Notes: generated by a model from the letters alone, not told the origin. A DNA stretch of 44,296 bases from CAZLRH01 sp964562015 (GCA_964562015.1 CAZLRH010000028.1:1-44296); one strand, 5' to 3'. Positions 1 to 7,912 are shown, counted from the first letter of the stretch. Program-made: numbers and translations.

Positions 1-56
1 AGGAGGCCGGTCTCGATACCTCCGAACACGGCGAAGAGGGCTACGCCCTGGATTAA
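1..56 (+). CDS. amt: Ammonium transporter, C-terminal end only (partial)
   Basis: Only the last 17 codons lie in the window, read in the frame that starts at base 3 and ends with TAA at 54-56. The peptide ends GLDTSEHGEEGYALD. The (D/L)-x-(S/T)-EHGEE-x-Y tail is the conserved cytoplasmic C-terminus of Amt/MEP ammonium channels, which contacts PII proteins. A PII gene follows 82 bp downstream, which is the classic amt-glnK partnership and supports the call. The rest of the gene lies upstream of the window, so nothing can be said about its pore residues. A strong intrinsic terminator lies directly after the stop codon. Confidence 0.82.
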   Translation, partial: EAGLDTSEHGEEGYALD

Positions 57-64
57 ATCCAATC

Positions 65-99
65 GGGGCTCGACCCCCGGCGGTCGAGCCCCTTTATTT
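65..99 (+). terminator. Intrinsic terminator after amt
   Basis: A perfect 10-bp stem (GGGGCTCGAC at 65-74, GTCGAGCCCC at 83-92) with an 8-nt loop is followed by TTTATTT. It starts 8 bp after the amt stop codon and lies between amt and the PII gene, so the two may be only partly co-transcribed. Confidence 0.9.
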
Positions 100-138
100 C
101 ACCAACCTTACCAACCCATATTCTGAAAGGATCTACGT

Positions 139-477
139 ATGAAACTCATCGTCGCTATCATCAAGCCCTTCAAACTCGAAGAGGTTAAGACTGCTTTGCA
201 CGCCGCTGGCGTGGAGGGCATGACCGTCACCGAGGTCAAGGGCTTCGGCCGCCAAAAAGGCCATACGGAAATCTACCGTGGCAGTGAATACACGGTGGAC
301 TTCCTTCCCAAAGTGAAACTCGAAGTGGCCGTTTCCCCGGAACGCGTCGCCCCGGTGGTGAAAGCCATCTCGGACGCCGCCAAGACCGGGAAAATCGGCG
401 ACGGCAAGATCTTCGTCCTGCCCCTCGAGCAGGCCATCCGGATTCGTACGGACGAGTCCGGCCCGTCCGCTTTGTAA
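139..477 (+). CDS. glnK: Nitrogen regulatory protein PII (GlnB/GlnK family)
   Basis: This 112-residue protein is a full-length PII signal transducer: a trimer that senses ATP/ADP and 2-oxoglutarate and controls ammonium uptake and nitrogen enzymes. The N-terminus MKLIVAIIKPFKLEEVK is typical. The T-loop runs about residues 37-55 and holds Tyr51 in EYTVDFLPK, the usual uridylylation site. The B-loop TGKIGDGKIF is at 83-92, with Arg101 and Arg103 in the nucleotide-binding C-terminal segment. A GAAAGG ribosome-binding site lies 8 nt before the ATG. Its position directly after amt suggests the GlnK role of binding and gating the ammonium channel. GlnB versus GlnK cannot be separated by sequence alone, so the symbol rests on context. 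Confidence 0.95.
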   Translation: MKLIVAIIKPFKLEEVKTALHAAGVEGMTVTEVKGFGRQKGHTEIYRGSEYTVDFLPKVKLEVAVSPERVAPVVKAISDAAKTGKIGDGKIFVLPLEQAIRIRTDESGPSAL

Positions 478-500
478 GTCCGGCTGTGCCGGATTTGCGC

Positions 501-541
501 CGCGCCCGTGGTCCCGACAAGGGGCCGCGGGCGCGTTTGTT
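501..541 (+). terminator. Intrinsic terminator after the PII gene
   Basis: An almost fully paired stem (CGCGCCCG at 501-508 with CGGGCGCG at 528-535, extended by seven inner pairs including two G-T wobbles) has a 5-nt GACAA loop and is followed by TTTGTT. It ends the amt-glnK transcription unit. Confidence 0.88.
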
Positions 542-583
542 GGCGTGGCGGGAGCGTGCGGGAAAAGGGGGACAGACGGGGCC

Positions 584-723
584 GCTAATCTTCGCTCATC
601 CACGCTAATTTACAAACCCCACCACCCATTTCTTTTCCAATGCCGGCAAGTCAGTGCGGGCCTTCCGTGGCGCCATCTTCCGTTCTCCGTGCACAAAATT
701 AGCGCAGATGAGCGCGGATTAGC
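584..723. repeat. Intergenic inverted repeat, 'ATTAGCG' family
   Basis: A 28-bp arm at 584-611 is repeated in inverted orientation at 696-723 with 24 of 28 bases matching. Each arm holds the words ATTAGCG and GATGAGCG. The roughly 84-bp centre shows no gene. It fills most of the space between the PII terminator and folE2. No target duplication was found at its ends. The wording resembles, but does not match, the 'CACAGATTAC' repeat at 20976-21055. Confidence 0.75.
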
Positions 724-747
724 GTTCCCAAACGAATCGCTTTTCGC

Positions 748-1797
748 CTAGCACACCAAGCTCGGAAAATCCGAAAAGTCCGCCGAGAATCCGCCGGGCA
801 GTCCCTTCGAGATGACCGCCACGGCATTGTGCGAGTGCAGCGATTCCAGGTGCGCGCACGCGATTTGAAAGTCACGAATCCGCGCATCGCCATCCAGCCG
901 TTCGTAGAGCAGCCGCGCGGCGTCCTCGACGAATTTCGGAAACGCGCCATTGAGCTCGGCAAACGCCTGCTCGTCTTCGCGGCGCACGAATACCTGCGTT
1001 TCCGTCTGCAAGGCGTCGAGGCAGTGTTTGTGCAAGTCCTCAATGGTCAGGCGGTGGCCGGGCTGGATTTCCACGCTCAGGCGGGCCTTGCTGCGCTGCG
1101 AATGCGGAATGCCGTAAACGTGGCGCGTCTCCCGCGCGTGCTCCGTGAGGTCTGCCGAGCACGGGCAGGCGGACGAATACACAAAATCGAAATGGAGGTA
1201 CTGGCGGAACCAGTTCAGGTCGCACAACGCGCCTTCATAAACGACCGAGTAGTACTGGTAGCCCTCGTTGCCGCTGCGCAGCGATTTTTGCAGGAGCGGA
1301 TAGTTAAAGGCCAGGCGCAGGCGCGCCCGCGTGCTGCCGAGGTCCTGCTTGTAGCGCAACAGCACTTCCTCCAGCAGGTCGGGCGTGAACACGCGGTCCT
1401 TGAACTCGTAAAACGTCCGCATGATGCGCGACATATTGATACCCTTGTGCTCGCTATCGAGCGAGACCGTGCCCGTAACTGTCGTTTCGAGCGACACCTG
1501 CTTGCATGCCGCAGTGAGAAACTGCAGCGGCAGGCGAAACCCCGAAATGCCCACTTGGAGAATGGGGACTTGCGCGCCCTGAATGTCGGCAATGGTCGCA
1601 TTCTGGGCATCCGGCAGACTCGCGCGGTAGTCCGAAGTGACTTTGAAAGCCGGATCGTACACGCGGCGCAAGGCGGCGGCCTCCGCGACCGGAGCCGAGG
1701 AGGCAGGCTGGACGGAGGTGGCGGAGGGTGCCGAGACGGCCGACGCGCCCGGGTTAACAGGCACAGCCGAGGCAGGCTTGCGGTTTTCAGTGCTCAT
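748..1797 (-). CDS. folE2: GTP cyclohydrolase IB (FolE2)
   Basis: The product is 349 residues from the ATG at 1797. A GTG 20 codons further upstream is possible but gives an unlikely N-terminus. FolE2 converts GTP to 7,8-dihydroneopterin triphosphate, the first step of folate and queuosine synthesis, and is the alternative to zinc-dependent FolE. The first ~45 residues are a low-complexity Ala/Pro/Ser stretch not typical of the family. The core then carries the FolE2 hallmarks: a cysteine motif SACPCSADLTEH near residues 209-220, followed by GIPHSQRSKARLSVE around 229-243, which corresponds to the family's conserved H-x-QRS segment. The two cysteines and the histidine are the expected metal/catalytic residues. 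It stands alone, with repeats on one side and a minus-strand gene upstream. Confidence 0.93.
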   Translation of the reverse strand: MSTENRKPASAVPVNPGASAVSAPSATSVQPASSAPVAEAAALRRVYDPAFKVTSDYRASLPDAQNATIADIQGAQVPILQVGISGFRLPLQFLTAACKQVSLETTVTGTVSLDSEHKGINMSRIMRTFYEFKDRVFTPDLLEEVLLRYKQDLGSTRARLRLAFNYPLLQKSLRSGNEGYQYYSVVYEGALCDLNWFRQYLHFDFVYSSACPCSADLTEHARETRHVYGIPHSQRSKARLSVEIQPGHRLTIEDLHKHCLDALQTETQVFVRREDEQAFAELNGAFPKFVEDAARLLYERLDGDARIRDFQIACAHLESLHSHNAVAVISKGLPGGFSADFSDFPSLVC

Positions 1798-1916
1798 GCG
1801 AGGAAGCCGCAACTCTATAGCTAGGAAGCCCTTCCTGTCAAACGTGGGGTGGGGCACTGAAAGCCGTCAGCACAGAGAAATTTTTCGGCGAAAATCTGCA
1901 AAGCAAGCGGAAGTGC

Positions 1917-2789
1917 TCAATTCCCATTCGCAGCTGAGGCAGCTCCGGCAGTCGCTTGAGCGCGCATGCGGCTAATTATAGCCATGAGCGCGCCCTGTCT
2001 TCCGTTGTCGTTATTCGGATATTTCTCCAACACGGCCTTGGTGGCGGCATCAGGGTCGGTTTTGGCCCACTGGGTGACAACCTTGTTGATAGTGGTGCCG
2101 CGTTTCGCGTAGTCGGCCATCGTGGTGACCCAAACGAAGGTCGAGGGCACATTTTCATCTGAAACATTCACCGCGAGGGCCATGATGGCACTGTCGCGGG
2201 TGGTCCCGACGGGCAGGGTTTCAATCCATTTTGACCCTGCTTCCGGATCGAGTTTGATCCAGTTCGCCTCGATGACACCCGTCGTGCTGGTGGCACTAGC
2301 TACAGCCTCCGGCAGGGAAACGGTGGCGAGCATCGCGGCGGCCTCCGCGGGATCGGTGGCGCTCCAGGACTTCAGCAACGATCGAAGGGTTTGGGCCCGG
2401 ACGTCGTTGTCTTCCGGCAGATTCTGCGCCAAACCCCACGCTCCCAGCGGATCGGTCAACGCGAGAGCATAAAGGGCGGTTTGCATGGCGCCGTTCCGAT
2501 CGGGACCCGAAGGCAACTCTTGCGCCATTACAAAGGCAGCGCGGGGATCCTTCGCGGCTGCTCGATTGATCGCGATCCGACTATCAATCACGGGTCCGCT
2601 GGAATTACTGGTAACCACCTGCGCGTTCACTCGGTCAGTCGTGTTTTGACGTTGGATCGCCGTCACTTTCTTATCCAAGGCGGCAAAGGCGTCATTCAGG
2701 TCTGAAATCGAGGAATCAATTCGCGACACCCAATAGCCCAAGGCGGACACGGCAAAAACCAATCCTATAACGACTGGGTAAGTCTTCAT
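1917..2789 (-). CDS. Membrane-anchored 'DP-A-A-W' repeat protein (290 aa)
   Basis: Function unknown. Residues ~4-24 form a hydrophobic anchor or uncleaved signal, followed by a short predicted coiled coil (about 27-50, SDLNDAFAALDKKVTAIQ). The rest consists of about six degenerate repeats of roughly 32-36 residues. The repeat theme is a small helix, D-P-x-A-A, a Trp or other hydrophobic residue, then LP-x-G-x-x-R-(D/N)-x-A, for example WAKTDPDAATKAV and WIETLPVGTTRDSAIMALA. Such a period suggests a helical-hairpin solenoid facing the periplasm. Two larger relatives lie in tandem at 39103-40956 and 40985-42445. The start at ATG 2789 is clear because the anchor begins there. No enzyme motif is seen. 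Confidence 0.8.
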   Translation of the reverse strand: MKTYPVVIGLVFAVSALGYWVSRIDSSISDLNDAFAALDKKVTAIQRQNTTDRVNAQVVTSNSSGPVIDSRIAINRAAAKDPRAAFVMAQELPSGPDRNGAMQTALYALALTDPLGAWGLAQNLPEDNDVRAQTLRSLLKSWSATDPAEAAAMLATVSLPEAVASATSTTGVIEANWIKLDPEAGSKWIETLPVGTTRDSAIMALAVNVSDENVPSTFVWVTTMADYAKRGTTINKVVTQWAKTDPDAATKAVLEKYPNNDNGRQGALMAIISRMRAQATAGAASAANGN

Positions 2790-2874
2790 GAGAGGAGGTT
2801 AGGGGCAGCATTGCATATGGAAATTCGATAGGATGTTATGAATTATGTATTGAAGCAATAAACATTGCGAGTGG

Positions 2875-3780
2875 TCAAAAGCCGGGTGGGGTGGCCTTGA
2901 CGCGCGGGGTCGAGTCTACCCGTGATTGCCTCAGAAATTGAAAGGACAGGACCCCTAAGGTGCCAGCACTGAGGCAAACGACATACGCCCAGATACACCA
3001 ATTAAGAAGATGAAGAGACCCGTCATACCAGGCGCAGGCGATCATCACCCAAGCACTCAGGCTAATGACAGCCACACCGAAATCGCGGCGATGGTAGAGG
3101 TGGGCCCAGACCACCGTCGCTGCGCAGGTGCAAAGAAACAACATGTAGCTAGACGTTTCGGAATAATAATATATGCGCTCCATGAATCCATTCCTGAAAA
3201 ATAACGCCAATAGAAATCCAAAAATATAGAAACCGAAGGTGATAAACGGCAAAATGAACACATTTCGCCAGAGGACGGTCGCCACCATCGCATAAAAGAC
3301 CCAGCCACTTTGAGAATACAAAAACTCCTCCAAGCATGCGATCGAGGAGCCCCAATTGTAGCCCACGGCGTGGATCGTGCCCAACTGGATGGCGCCGGGC
3401 ACGAAAAAGACCGCGAAGGAGAGGAAGAGCGCTTTTGCCACCACAAGTTGCCCGCCCGAGATGGGGCGGGTGCGCCAAAAGGCCCGGTCGCCGAGCGGTG
3501 TGTCCTCCCGGAAGAGCTTGAATACCAGATAAAGCATCAGTGCGAAATCAGCCAGCCACAGCAATCCGATTGCGCCTTCCATAGACAAAGGAAGATGTTC
3601 CTGCGTCAGCATCATGGCGCCATATTCATTCAGCGCCCTCGGCCACGGATCGAAGGGGCGAAGAGCACTGCCATACAGGAACAACGCCGCTTTGGCCAGA
3701 ATGACCAGCCACCACGCCACAAGCCAAGACCGGAGGCGGAGCCGGTCCTTTTTTAAGATATGATAGATCGTGGTAAACAT
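2875..3780 (-). CDS. ABC-2-type transporter permease, second of two
   Basis: The product is a 301-residue polytopic membrane protein with about seven hydrophobic segments. The chosen start (ATG 3780, MFTTIYHILKKDRLRLRSWL) aligns directly with the start of the preceding permease (MNLPLHILRKDCRRLRGWL); a longer reading frame upstream overlaps that gene and is not believed. After the second hydrophobic segment it carries REDTPLGDRAFWRTRP, which is also present word for word in its neighbour. That motif marks a cytoplasmic loop. It lies 25 bp downstream of the other permease, last in the operon regulator-ATPase-permease-permease. The two permeases probably form a heterodimer on the ATPase. The substrate is not indicated. 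Confidence 0.85.
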   Translation of the reverse strand: MFTTIYHILKKDRLRLRSWLVAWWLVILAKAALFLYGSALRPFDPWPRALNEYGAMMLTQEHLPLSMEGAIGLLWLADFALMLYLVFKLFREDTPLGDRAFWRTRPISGGQLVVAKALFLSFAVFFVPGAIQLGTIHAVGYNWGSSIACLEEFLYSQSGWVFYAMVATVLWRNVFILPFITFGFYIFGFLLALFFRNGFMERIYYYSETSSYMLFLCTCAATVVWAHLYHRRDFGVAVISLSAWVMIACAWYDGSLHLLNWCIWAYVVCLSAGTLGVLSFQFLRQSRVDSTPRVKATPPGF

Positions 3781-3805
3781 GACTTGGGAACTTTTGCCGA
3801 AAGGG

Positions 3806-5017
3806 CTAGGACGTGACAGCGCTTCCATCTGTGTTCGGAGGTTCCGGGTCCACTGGTTTTTGCCGCAGGAGGGCCAGCAGGGCGACCGTGCCCAGCAGGG
3901 TAGAGTAGAGGATAACCAGGGAGTCCAGTGCGTGGTAAAAATCGGCGCGCACTTTGAGGTAATGGAGCCAAGTGACGGCATGGAGCAGGAGCACGCCGAC
4001 GCCCAGCAGCCCAAGCGCCACGACCCGGCGGCGATAAAGATACATCCAGATGGTCGCCGCCAAGCCCGTGCTCACGATCAGCAAATAAAGCATCCAAAAG
4101 GGGCTGCTGCTCACGCGTGGGTACTGGACCGCCGGAAATAGTGGGGCGACAAATCCCTTCATATTTTCCCAAGCAAGGACCAGGACGATGCCGGCAAACA
4201 AAAAGGTTCGCCGGCGAAAAAATCGTCGCCAGAGGGCTGCGGCCAAAGCTATTTCAAGACCCAGAATATAGAGCATCCAAAAAGGATTGTGGGTCCAGGG
4301 CAGGTCCGTCGGGCTTGGGTTGAGCAGGTCGTCAAAAACCACGGTGAAGGCGGCGAGCGCACCGAGCGCAAGGAAACCGACAAAAATGTTTTCCCACAAC
4401 ACGGCTAGCAACATGGCCAGGGCGATCCAGCCGAACTGAAGAGTTATAAAATGGTGCAAGGCGAAGCTACTCTCATAACTGGAGGGGCCTGCGAAAACCG
4501 TGAATAGCCATTGAAACAGCGCGGGGACTGCGACGATGACTAGTAAGAGGAATAGCGTTTTCCCCCACAATACTTCCACCCCAGCCAGAGGACGCGTGCG
4601 CCAAAACGCGCGGTCACCCAACGGGGTGTCTTCCCGTATAAGACTGATCACTAGATAGGCGAGCAGACCAATCTCGGCCAGCCAAAGGGCGGTCATGGCA
4701 TAACCCGATATAATTTTATAGGTGATAAATTGATCATAAAAACTCATCTTATCCTGTCCATGATCCAATTCTATAAAATAGGTCCGGGCGGCCTGGGTGA
4801 ATTCCGCTGATTCTAGGCAGTCCAGACTGTTTAAGGCCAAAGAGGGATGGTACATTTGGCGGATATGCGGCGGAGTGCGGCCGAGGACGGATATCTTAAT
4901 TATCGTAAATCCATAAATCGCCAGTGCCGCCTGGGCGACGAGCAGCGCCAGCCACACCGCCAGCCAGCCGCGTAATCGGCGGCAGTCCTTCCGCAAAATA
5001 TGCAGGGGGAGGTTCAT
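3806..5017 (-). CDS. ABC-2-type transporter permease, first of two
   Basis: The product has 403 residues: an N-terminal cytoplasmic basic stretch, one membrane segment at ~20-40, a ~60-residue extracytoplasmic loop, then about nine more hydrophobic segments. It shares the loop motif REDTPLGDRAFWRTRP and the N-terminal HIL(K/R)KD-x-x-R-L-R pattern with the next gene, so the pair arose by duplication. The ATG at 5017 overlaps the stop of the upstream ATPase by 4 bp (ATGA), which indicates translational coupling. The arrangement with a GntR regulator and one ATPase resembles the Bacillus ytr-type ABC operons. The extra length over its partner is mostly C-terminal. Substrate and direction are unknown; export is more likely because no binding protein is encoded. 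Confidence 0.87.
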   Translation of the reverse strand: MNLPLHILRKDCRRLRGWLAVWLALLVAQAALAIYGFTIIKISVLGRTPPHIRQMYHPSLALNSLDCLESAEFTQAARTYFIELDHGQDKMSFYDQFITYKIISGYAMTALWLAEIGLLAYLVISLIREDTPLGDRAFWRTRPLAGVEVLWGKTLFLLLVIVAVPALFQWLFTVFAGPSSYESSFALHHFITLQFGWIALAMLLAVLWENIFVGFLALGALAAFTVVFDDLLNPSPTDLPWTHNPFWMLYILGLEIALAAALWRRFFRRRTFLFAGIVLVLAWENMKGFVAPLFPAVQYPRVSSSPFWMLYLLIVSTGLAATIWMYLYRRRVVALGLLGVGVLLLHAVTWLHYLKVRADFYHALDSLVILYSTLLGTVALLALLRQKPVDPEPPNTDGSAVTS

Positions 5018-5940
5018 GGCTGCATGGCTTTGGCCGCCTCAGGATGGCGGGCCAGGGTGAGATAAATTTCGCGCAGGGGTAGCGGCTGGACATTGATCGC
5101 CGCGCCGGGGAAAAGCTCCGCGCAGCGGCGTTCGGCGTCGCCTTCCATGTATTGTGAATCAATGAAGCGATGGAGGGTTCCGGCCTCCTCGGAGGCAAGC
5201 CAAGTGGACGGAATGGGCTTCTGGCTCTGGCTGGGGCTGGGTACGGAATTCGCCCCACGCGTAATTTCAATCCGGCGGAAACGACGCAGCAGCGAATCGA
5301 GCGGCTCGGCGAAGCGGAGCTTCCCTTGTTCGAGCACGGCAATCCAGTCCGCCAGGCGCTCCACTTCTTCCACGTCGTGCGACGAGAGGAACACGGTCCA
5401 GTCACCCAGCGCGGAAACTTCGAGCACGCCGCGGATAAAATCGTCACGCACCACCGGATCGAGTCCGCTAAACGGTTCGTCGAGGACCAGGAGCATGGGC
5501 CGGTAGGCGAGGGCGGCAATGAGCGCGGCTTTCATTCTCATGCCGCGCGAGAGGTGCTTGAGCTTGCGGTCCGTCGGCAGTTCGAATTTTTGCAGCAGGT
5601 TGCTTTCGAGGTCGCGGTCCCACGTCGGATAAAGCGGCCGGCAATAATCGAGAAACACCCGCACCGTCATCCACTCGGGCAGTTCCATGTTGTCGGCGAC
5701 GAAGCCGATGCGGGCCAGCTCGCGCGGGCTGAGGCGGCGTGAATCCACGCCGAGCACGGTCGCGCTGCCGGCGGTCGGTTCGAGGAGGTTCATCAGCACC
5801 TTGATGGTGGTGGATTTGCCGGCACCGTTGGGGCCGAGCAGGGCGAAGATGGCGCCCGCCGGCACGGCGAGATCCAGTCCGTGGACGGCTTCGAGCCGGC
5901 CATAGCGCCGCGACAAACCGTGGGTTTCGATGGCGTTCAT
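5014..5940 (-). CDS. ABC transporter ATP-binding protein (YtrB-like)
   Basis: The product is a 308-residue single-domain ABC ATPase energising the two permeases downstream. Walker A is GPNGAGKST (36-44), the signature is LSRGM (130-134, in place of LSGGQ), Walker B is LLVLDEP (150-156), and the H-loop histidine is in SSHDVEE (~188). About 90 residues follow the ATPase fold, as is common for export-type ABC-2 ATPases. The ATG at 5940 sits in an ATGA overlap with the stop codon of the GntR gene, so it is preferred over a start ten codons upstream. Its own stop overlaps the first permease in the same way. The set reads as one coupled operon. Confidence 0.93.
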   Translation of the reverse strand: MNAIETHGLSRRYGRLEAVHGLDLAVPAGAIFALLGPNGAGKSTTIKVLMNLLEPTAGSATVLGVDSRRLSPRELARIGFVADNMELPEWMTVRVFLDYCRPLYPTWDRDLESNLLQKFELPTDRKLKHLSRGMRMKAALIAALAYRPMLLVLDEPFSGLDPVVRDDFIRGVLEVSALGDWTVFLSSHDVEEVERLADWIAVLEQGKLRFAEPLDSLLRRFRRIEITRGANSVPSPSQSQKPIPSTWLASEEAGTLHRFIDSQYMEGDAERRCAELFPGAAINVQPLPLREIYLTLARHPEAAKAMQP

Positions 5941-6329
5941 GATTTGGAGGGTTCGGAAAGTTTGCGCCAATGTGCCTCGACGGCGGCCTGCACATCGTGG
6001 ATATCGAGCCCGAATTTTTTCGCCTCCACGATGACGCGCTCGAGCTCGCTGCCCAGCAACGCGGCGCGCTCGCGGCGGCTCCCGGCCACGGGGGCCGCGA
6101 CCACCGTGCCGACGGCAGGCGTGCTGAGGAGCACGTTTTCGGCGACGAGCGCGGCGACGACCTTGTGCGCGGTGTTCGGATTCACCCGCAATTCCTGGCT
6201 CAATTGCCGCACGGAGGGAAATTTGTCGCCCGGGCGCAACTGACCCGAGACGACCGCCTTCTTCACGGCGAAGAGGATCTGCTCGGCGAGGGGCAGGCCG
6301 GGGCGCAACTCAATGGAGAACGGCAGCAT
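5937..6329 (-). CDS. GntR-family transcriptional regulator, YtrA subgroup
   Basis: The product has 130 residues. Residues ~8-75 form a winged helix-turn-helix of GntR type (LRPGDKFPSVRQLSQELRVN then PNTAHKVVAAL), followed by a short C-terminal helical region of about 50 residues. That short tail, without a large effector domain, is the YtrA subgroup pattern. These regulators usually repress their own operon, which encodes an ABC transporter, and that fits the three genes downstream. The ATG at 6329 begins only 2 bp from a palindrome that also contains the likely -10 element, so autorepression is inferred. It overlaps the ATPase gene by 4 bp. Confidence 0.93.
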   Translation of the reverse strand: MLPFSIELRPGLPLAEQILFAVKKAVVSGQLRPGDKFPSVRQLSQELRVNPNTAHKVVAALVAENVLLSTPAVGTVVAAPVAGSRRERAALLGSELERVIVEAKKFGLDIHDVQAAVEAHWRKLSEPSKS

Positions 6330-6330
6330 A

Positions 6331-6376
6331 CTGTACCATTACATATAGTACAGGTGGGACAGTTGCGCAAGGGCAA
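6331..6376 (-). promoter_or_regulatory. Probable promoter and operator of the GntR-ABC operon
   Basis: An inverted repeat CTGTAC (6331-6336) and GTACAG (6348-6353), with an extra symmetric AT inside each arm, lies 2 bp before the start codon of the regulator. On the minus strand the palindrome holds TATATG (-10-like), and 17 bp upstream is TTGCGC (-35-like, weak). A start of transcription about 7 nt after this -10 would fall next to the ATG and give a leaderless or nearly leaderless mRNA. No ribosome-binding site fits between. Confidence 0.6.
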
Positions 6377-6404
6377 AATAAAGATTTCTTGAAAGAGGGT
6401 TTTC

Positions 6405-6487
6405 GGACAGAATTAACCGAATTTAGAGAATTTCCAAACCTCGCCTGTTCGACCTCTTCATTCTGTAAAATTCGGTTAATTCTGTCC
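6405..6487. repeat. Intergenic inverted repeat, 'GACAGAATTAACCG' family
   Basis: The stretch 6330-6637 contains no gene. Within it a perfect 20-bp inverted repeat has arms at 6405-6424 and 6468-6487, containing ACAGAATTAACCGAATTT and its complement. Shorter degenerate copies of the same words (AATTTAGAGAATTT, AATTCCGTAAATTCTGTC) lie inside it and again at 6555-6583. The AT-rich wording differs sharply from the surrounding GC-rich genes. Confidence 0.8.
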
Positions 6488-6637
6488 AAAAATCTGGAAA
6501 CAAACGGGAGAACCGCCGCCAAGTTGGCTCCCGCGAAGTTTTTTCCGGGCTTCGTAATTCTTCAAATTCCGTAAATTCTGTCTAAAAAAACCGTTGCCCG
6601 CAGATTCGCATTGCGCGGCGGGCGGCGCGGCCTCTCA

Positions 6638-7462
6638 ATGGGGCCCATGGGCGCAGGCGTGAAATTTTGCATTCTCGGCAGCAGCAGTTCCGGCAACTGC
6701 TCGGTGCTGGCCACGCCCCATTGCCGGGTGTTGATCGACGCCGGTTTCCCGCCCCGCCGGCTCGATGAACTGCTTCAGCCGCACGGCCTGACCCTGGCTG
6801 CGATTGACGCCATTTTTCTCACGCACGAGCATTCGGATCACGCGGGCGGTTTGTCCGGCCTCGCGCGTTATCCGCACATCCAGGTTTATGCGAACCGCGA
6901 GACGGCGCGGGCGGTGCAGGAGCGGTTGAAGTTCCGGCCGTCATGGCAATTTTTCGAAACCGGCACGACGTTTGCCTTTCGCGATTTGGAGGTAACCAGC
7001 TTTTCGCTCCCGCACGATGCGCTCGACCCGGTCGGCTATGTGTTTGCGGCGGGCGAGGGCACGGAAGCGTCGCCGCGCCGCCGGGTGGCGTGGTGCACGG
7101 ACCTCGGCCACGTCACCGAACTCGTGCGCGAACGCATTCGCGGGGTGGATGTGCTCGTGCTCGAATCCAATTACGACCCGGATTTGCTGGAACGCGACAG
7201 CCGCCGGCCGTGGGCGCTCAAGCAGCGCATCCGCAGCCGCCACGGACACCTGTCAAATGCCGCGGCGCACGAAGTGTTGCACACCACCGAGGGCGCATCG
7301 TGGCGCCGGGTTTTCCTCGCGCACCTGTCGCGCGAATGCAACGACGTGGCGCTCGTGCGCGAAACGTTTGCCGGAGTCGGGGGCAGCGGGCGGCGCTTTT
7401 CCATCGAAGTCGTGGACCCGACCGCCTGCGCGATGAGCGCCCTGCTGCTGGGCGAAGTTTAA
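6638..7462 (+). CDS. MBL-fold metallo-hydrolase (YycJ/WalJ-like)
   Basis: The product has 274 residues from the ATG at 6638. Alternative starts are ATG 6647 and GTG 6659, and the family's usual first residues (V/M-K-F-x-x-LGS-x-SSGN) would favour 6659. The beta-lactamase fold shows the metal motif THEHSDHAGG (His63, His65, Asp67, His68 from 6638), an early LGSSSSGNCS loop, and later motifs WCTDLGH and HGHLSN with further metal ligands. WalJ/YycJ proteins are cytosolic phosphodiesterases or nucleases linked to cell-wall or DNA metabolism in Firmicutes; the exact substrate here is not visible. It is divergent from the GntR operon and followed closely by a minus-strand small gene. Confidence 0.88.
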   Translation: MGPMGAGVKFCILGSSSSGNCSVLATPHCRVLIDAGFPPRRLDELLQPHGLTLAAIDAIFLTHEHSDHAGGLSGLARYPHIQVYANRETARAVQERLKFRPSWQFFETGTTFAFRDLEVTSFSLPHDALDPVGYVFAAGEGTEASPRRRVAWCTDLGHVTELVRERIRGVDVLVLESNYDPDLLERDSRRPWALKQRIRSRHGHLSNAAAHEVLHTTEGASWRRVFLAHLSRECNDVALVRETFAGVGGSGRRFSIEVVDPTACAMSALLLGEV

Positions 7463-7467
7463 AAATA

Positions 7468-7764
7468 TCACGAACGATTCATTGCCCGGTACACCCGTTG
7501 TGCCAGCCGCGCCAGGGCGTGCGTCAGCAGCGCCGCCGAGACGATGACGGTGCCGACGAGCACCCGGTTGGCAAAAACCAAGTCGGGGGCGGACGTGGTG
7601 AGCGGCCGGGGCAGCGGGACGGCGAGCTCGGTGGTATTGTGCAACGCCAGCAGGCTGGCGATAAAAACAGTGGCCGCAACGATGGCCACGGCGAAATCAG
7701 CGGCACACGGCACCAACGGCCGCGCGGGGGTGGGAGCGGGGGCATTCATGGCGTTTATCCCCAT
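7468..7764 (-). CDS. Small two-helix membrane protein, hypothetical
   Basis: A 98-residue protein that I do not recognise. A short Pro/Ala-rich start is followed by two hydrophobic segments (about residues 24-42 and 66-85) and a basic C-terminus (RLAQRVYRAMNRS). The ATG at 7764 is preferred because a GGAGG sequence lies nine bases upstream on the minus strand, one of the few clear Shine-Dalgarno sites in the window. An ATG at 7749 is the alternative. It lies between two plus-strand genes and ends 5 bp past the metallo-hydrolase stop. The pattern of two membrane helices with charged ends argues that it is a real gene. Confidence 0.62.
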   Translation of the reverse strand: MGINAMNAPAPTPARPLVPCAADFAVAIVAATVFIASLLALHNTTELAVPLPRPLTTSAPDLVFANRVLVGTVIVSAALLTHALARLAQRVYRAMNRS

Positions 7765-7912
7765 CAATTAACCCCTCCAAGCGTGGTTTGCAGCCTCGAC
7801 AGGCCAATTTTCCAGTCATCGACGTAGTGGGGCCAAAATGGCGCCGGGGTTAAAAATCGGGCCGGACCCGGAACAAGGCATTGAACGTGCTACGATTAAC
7901 CCGAATTCCACC

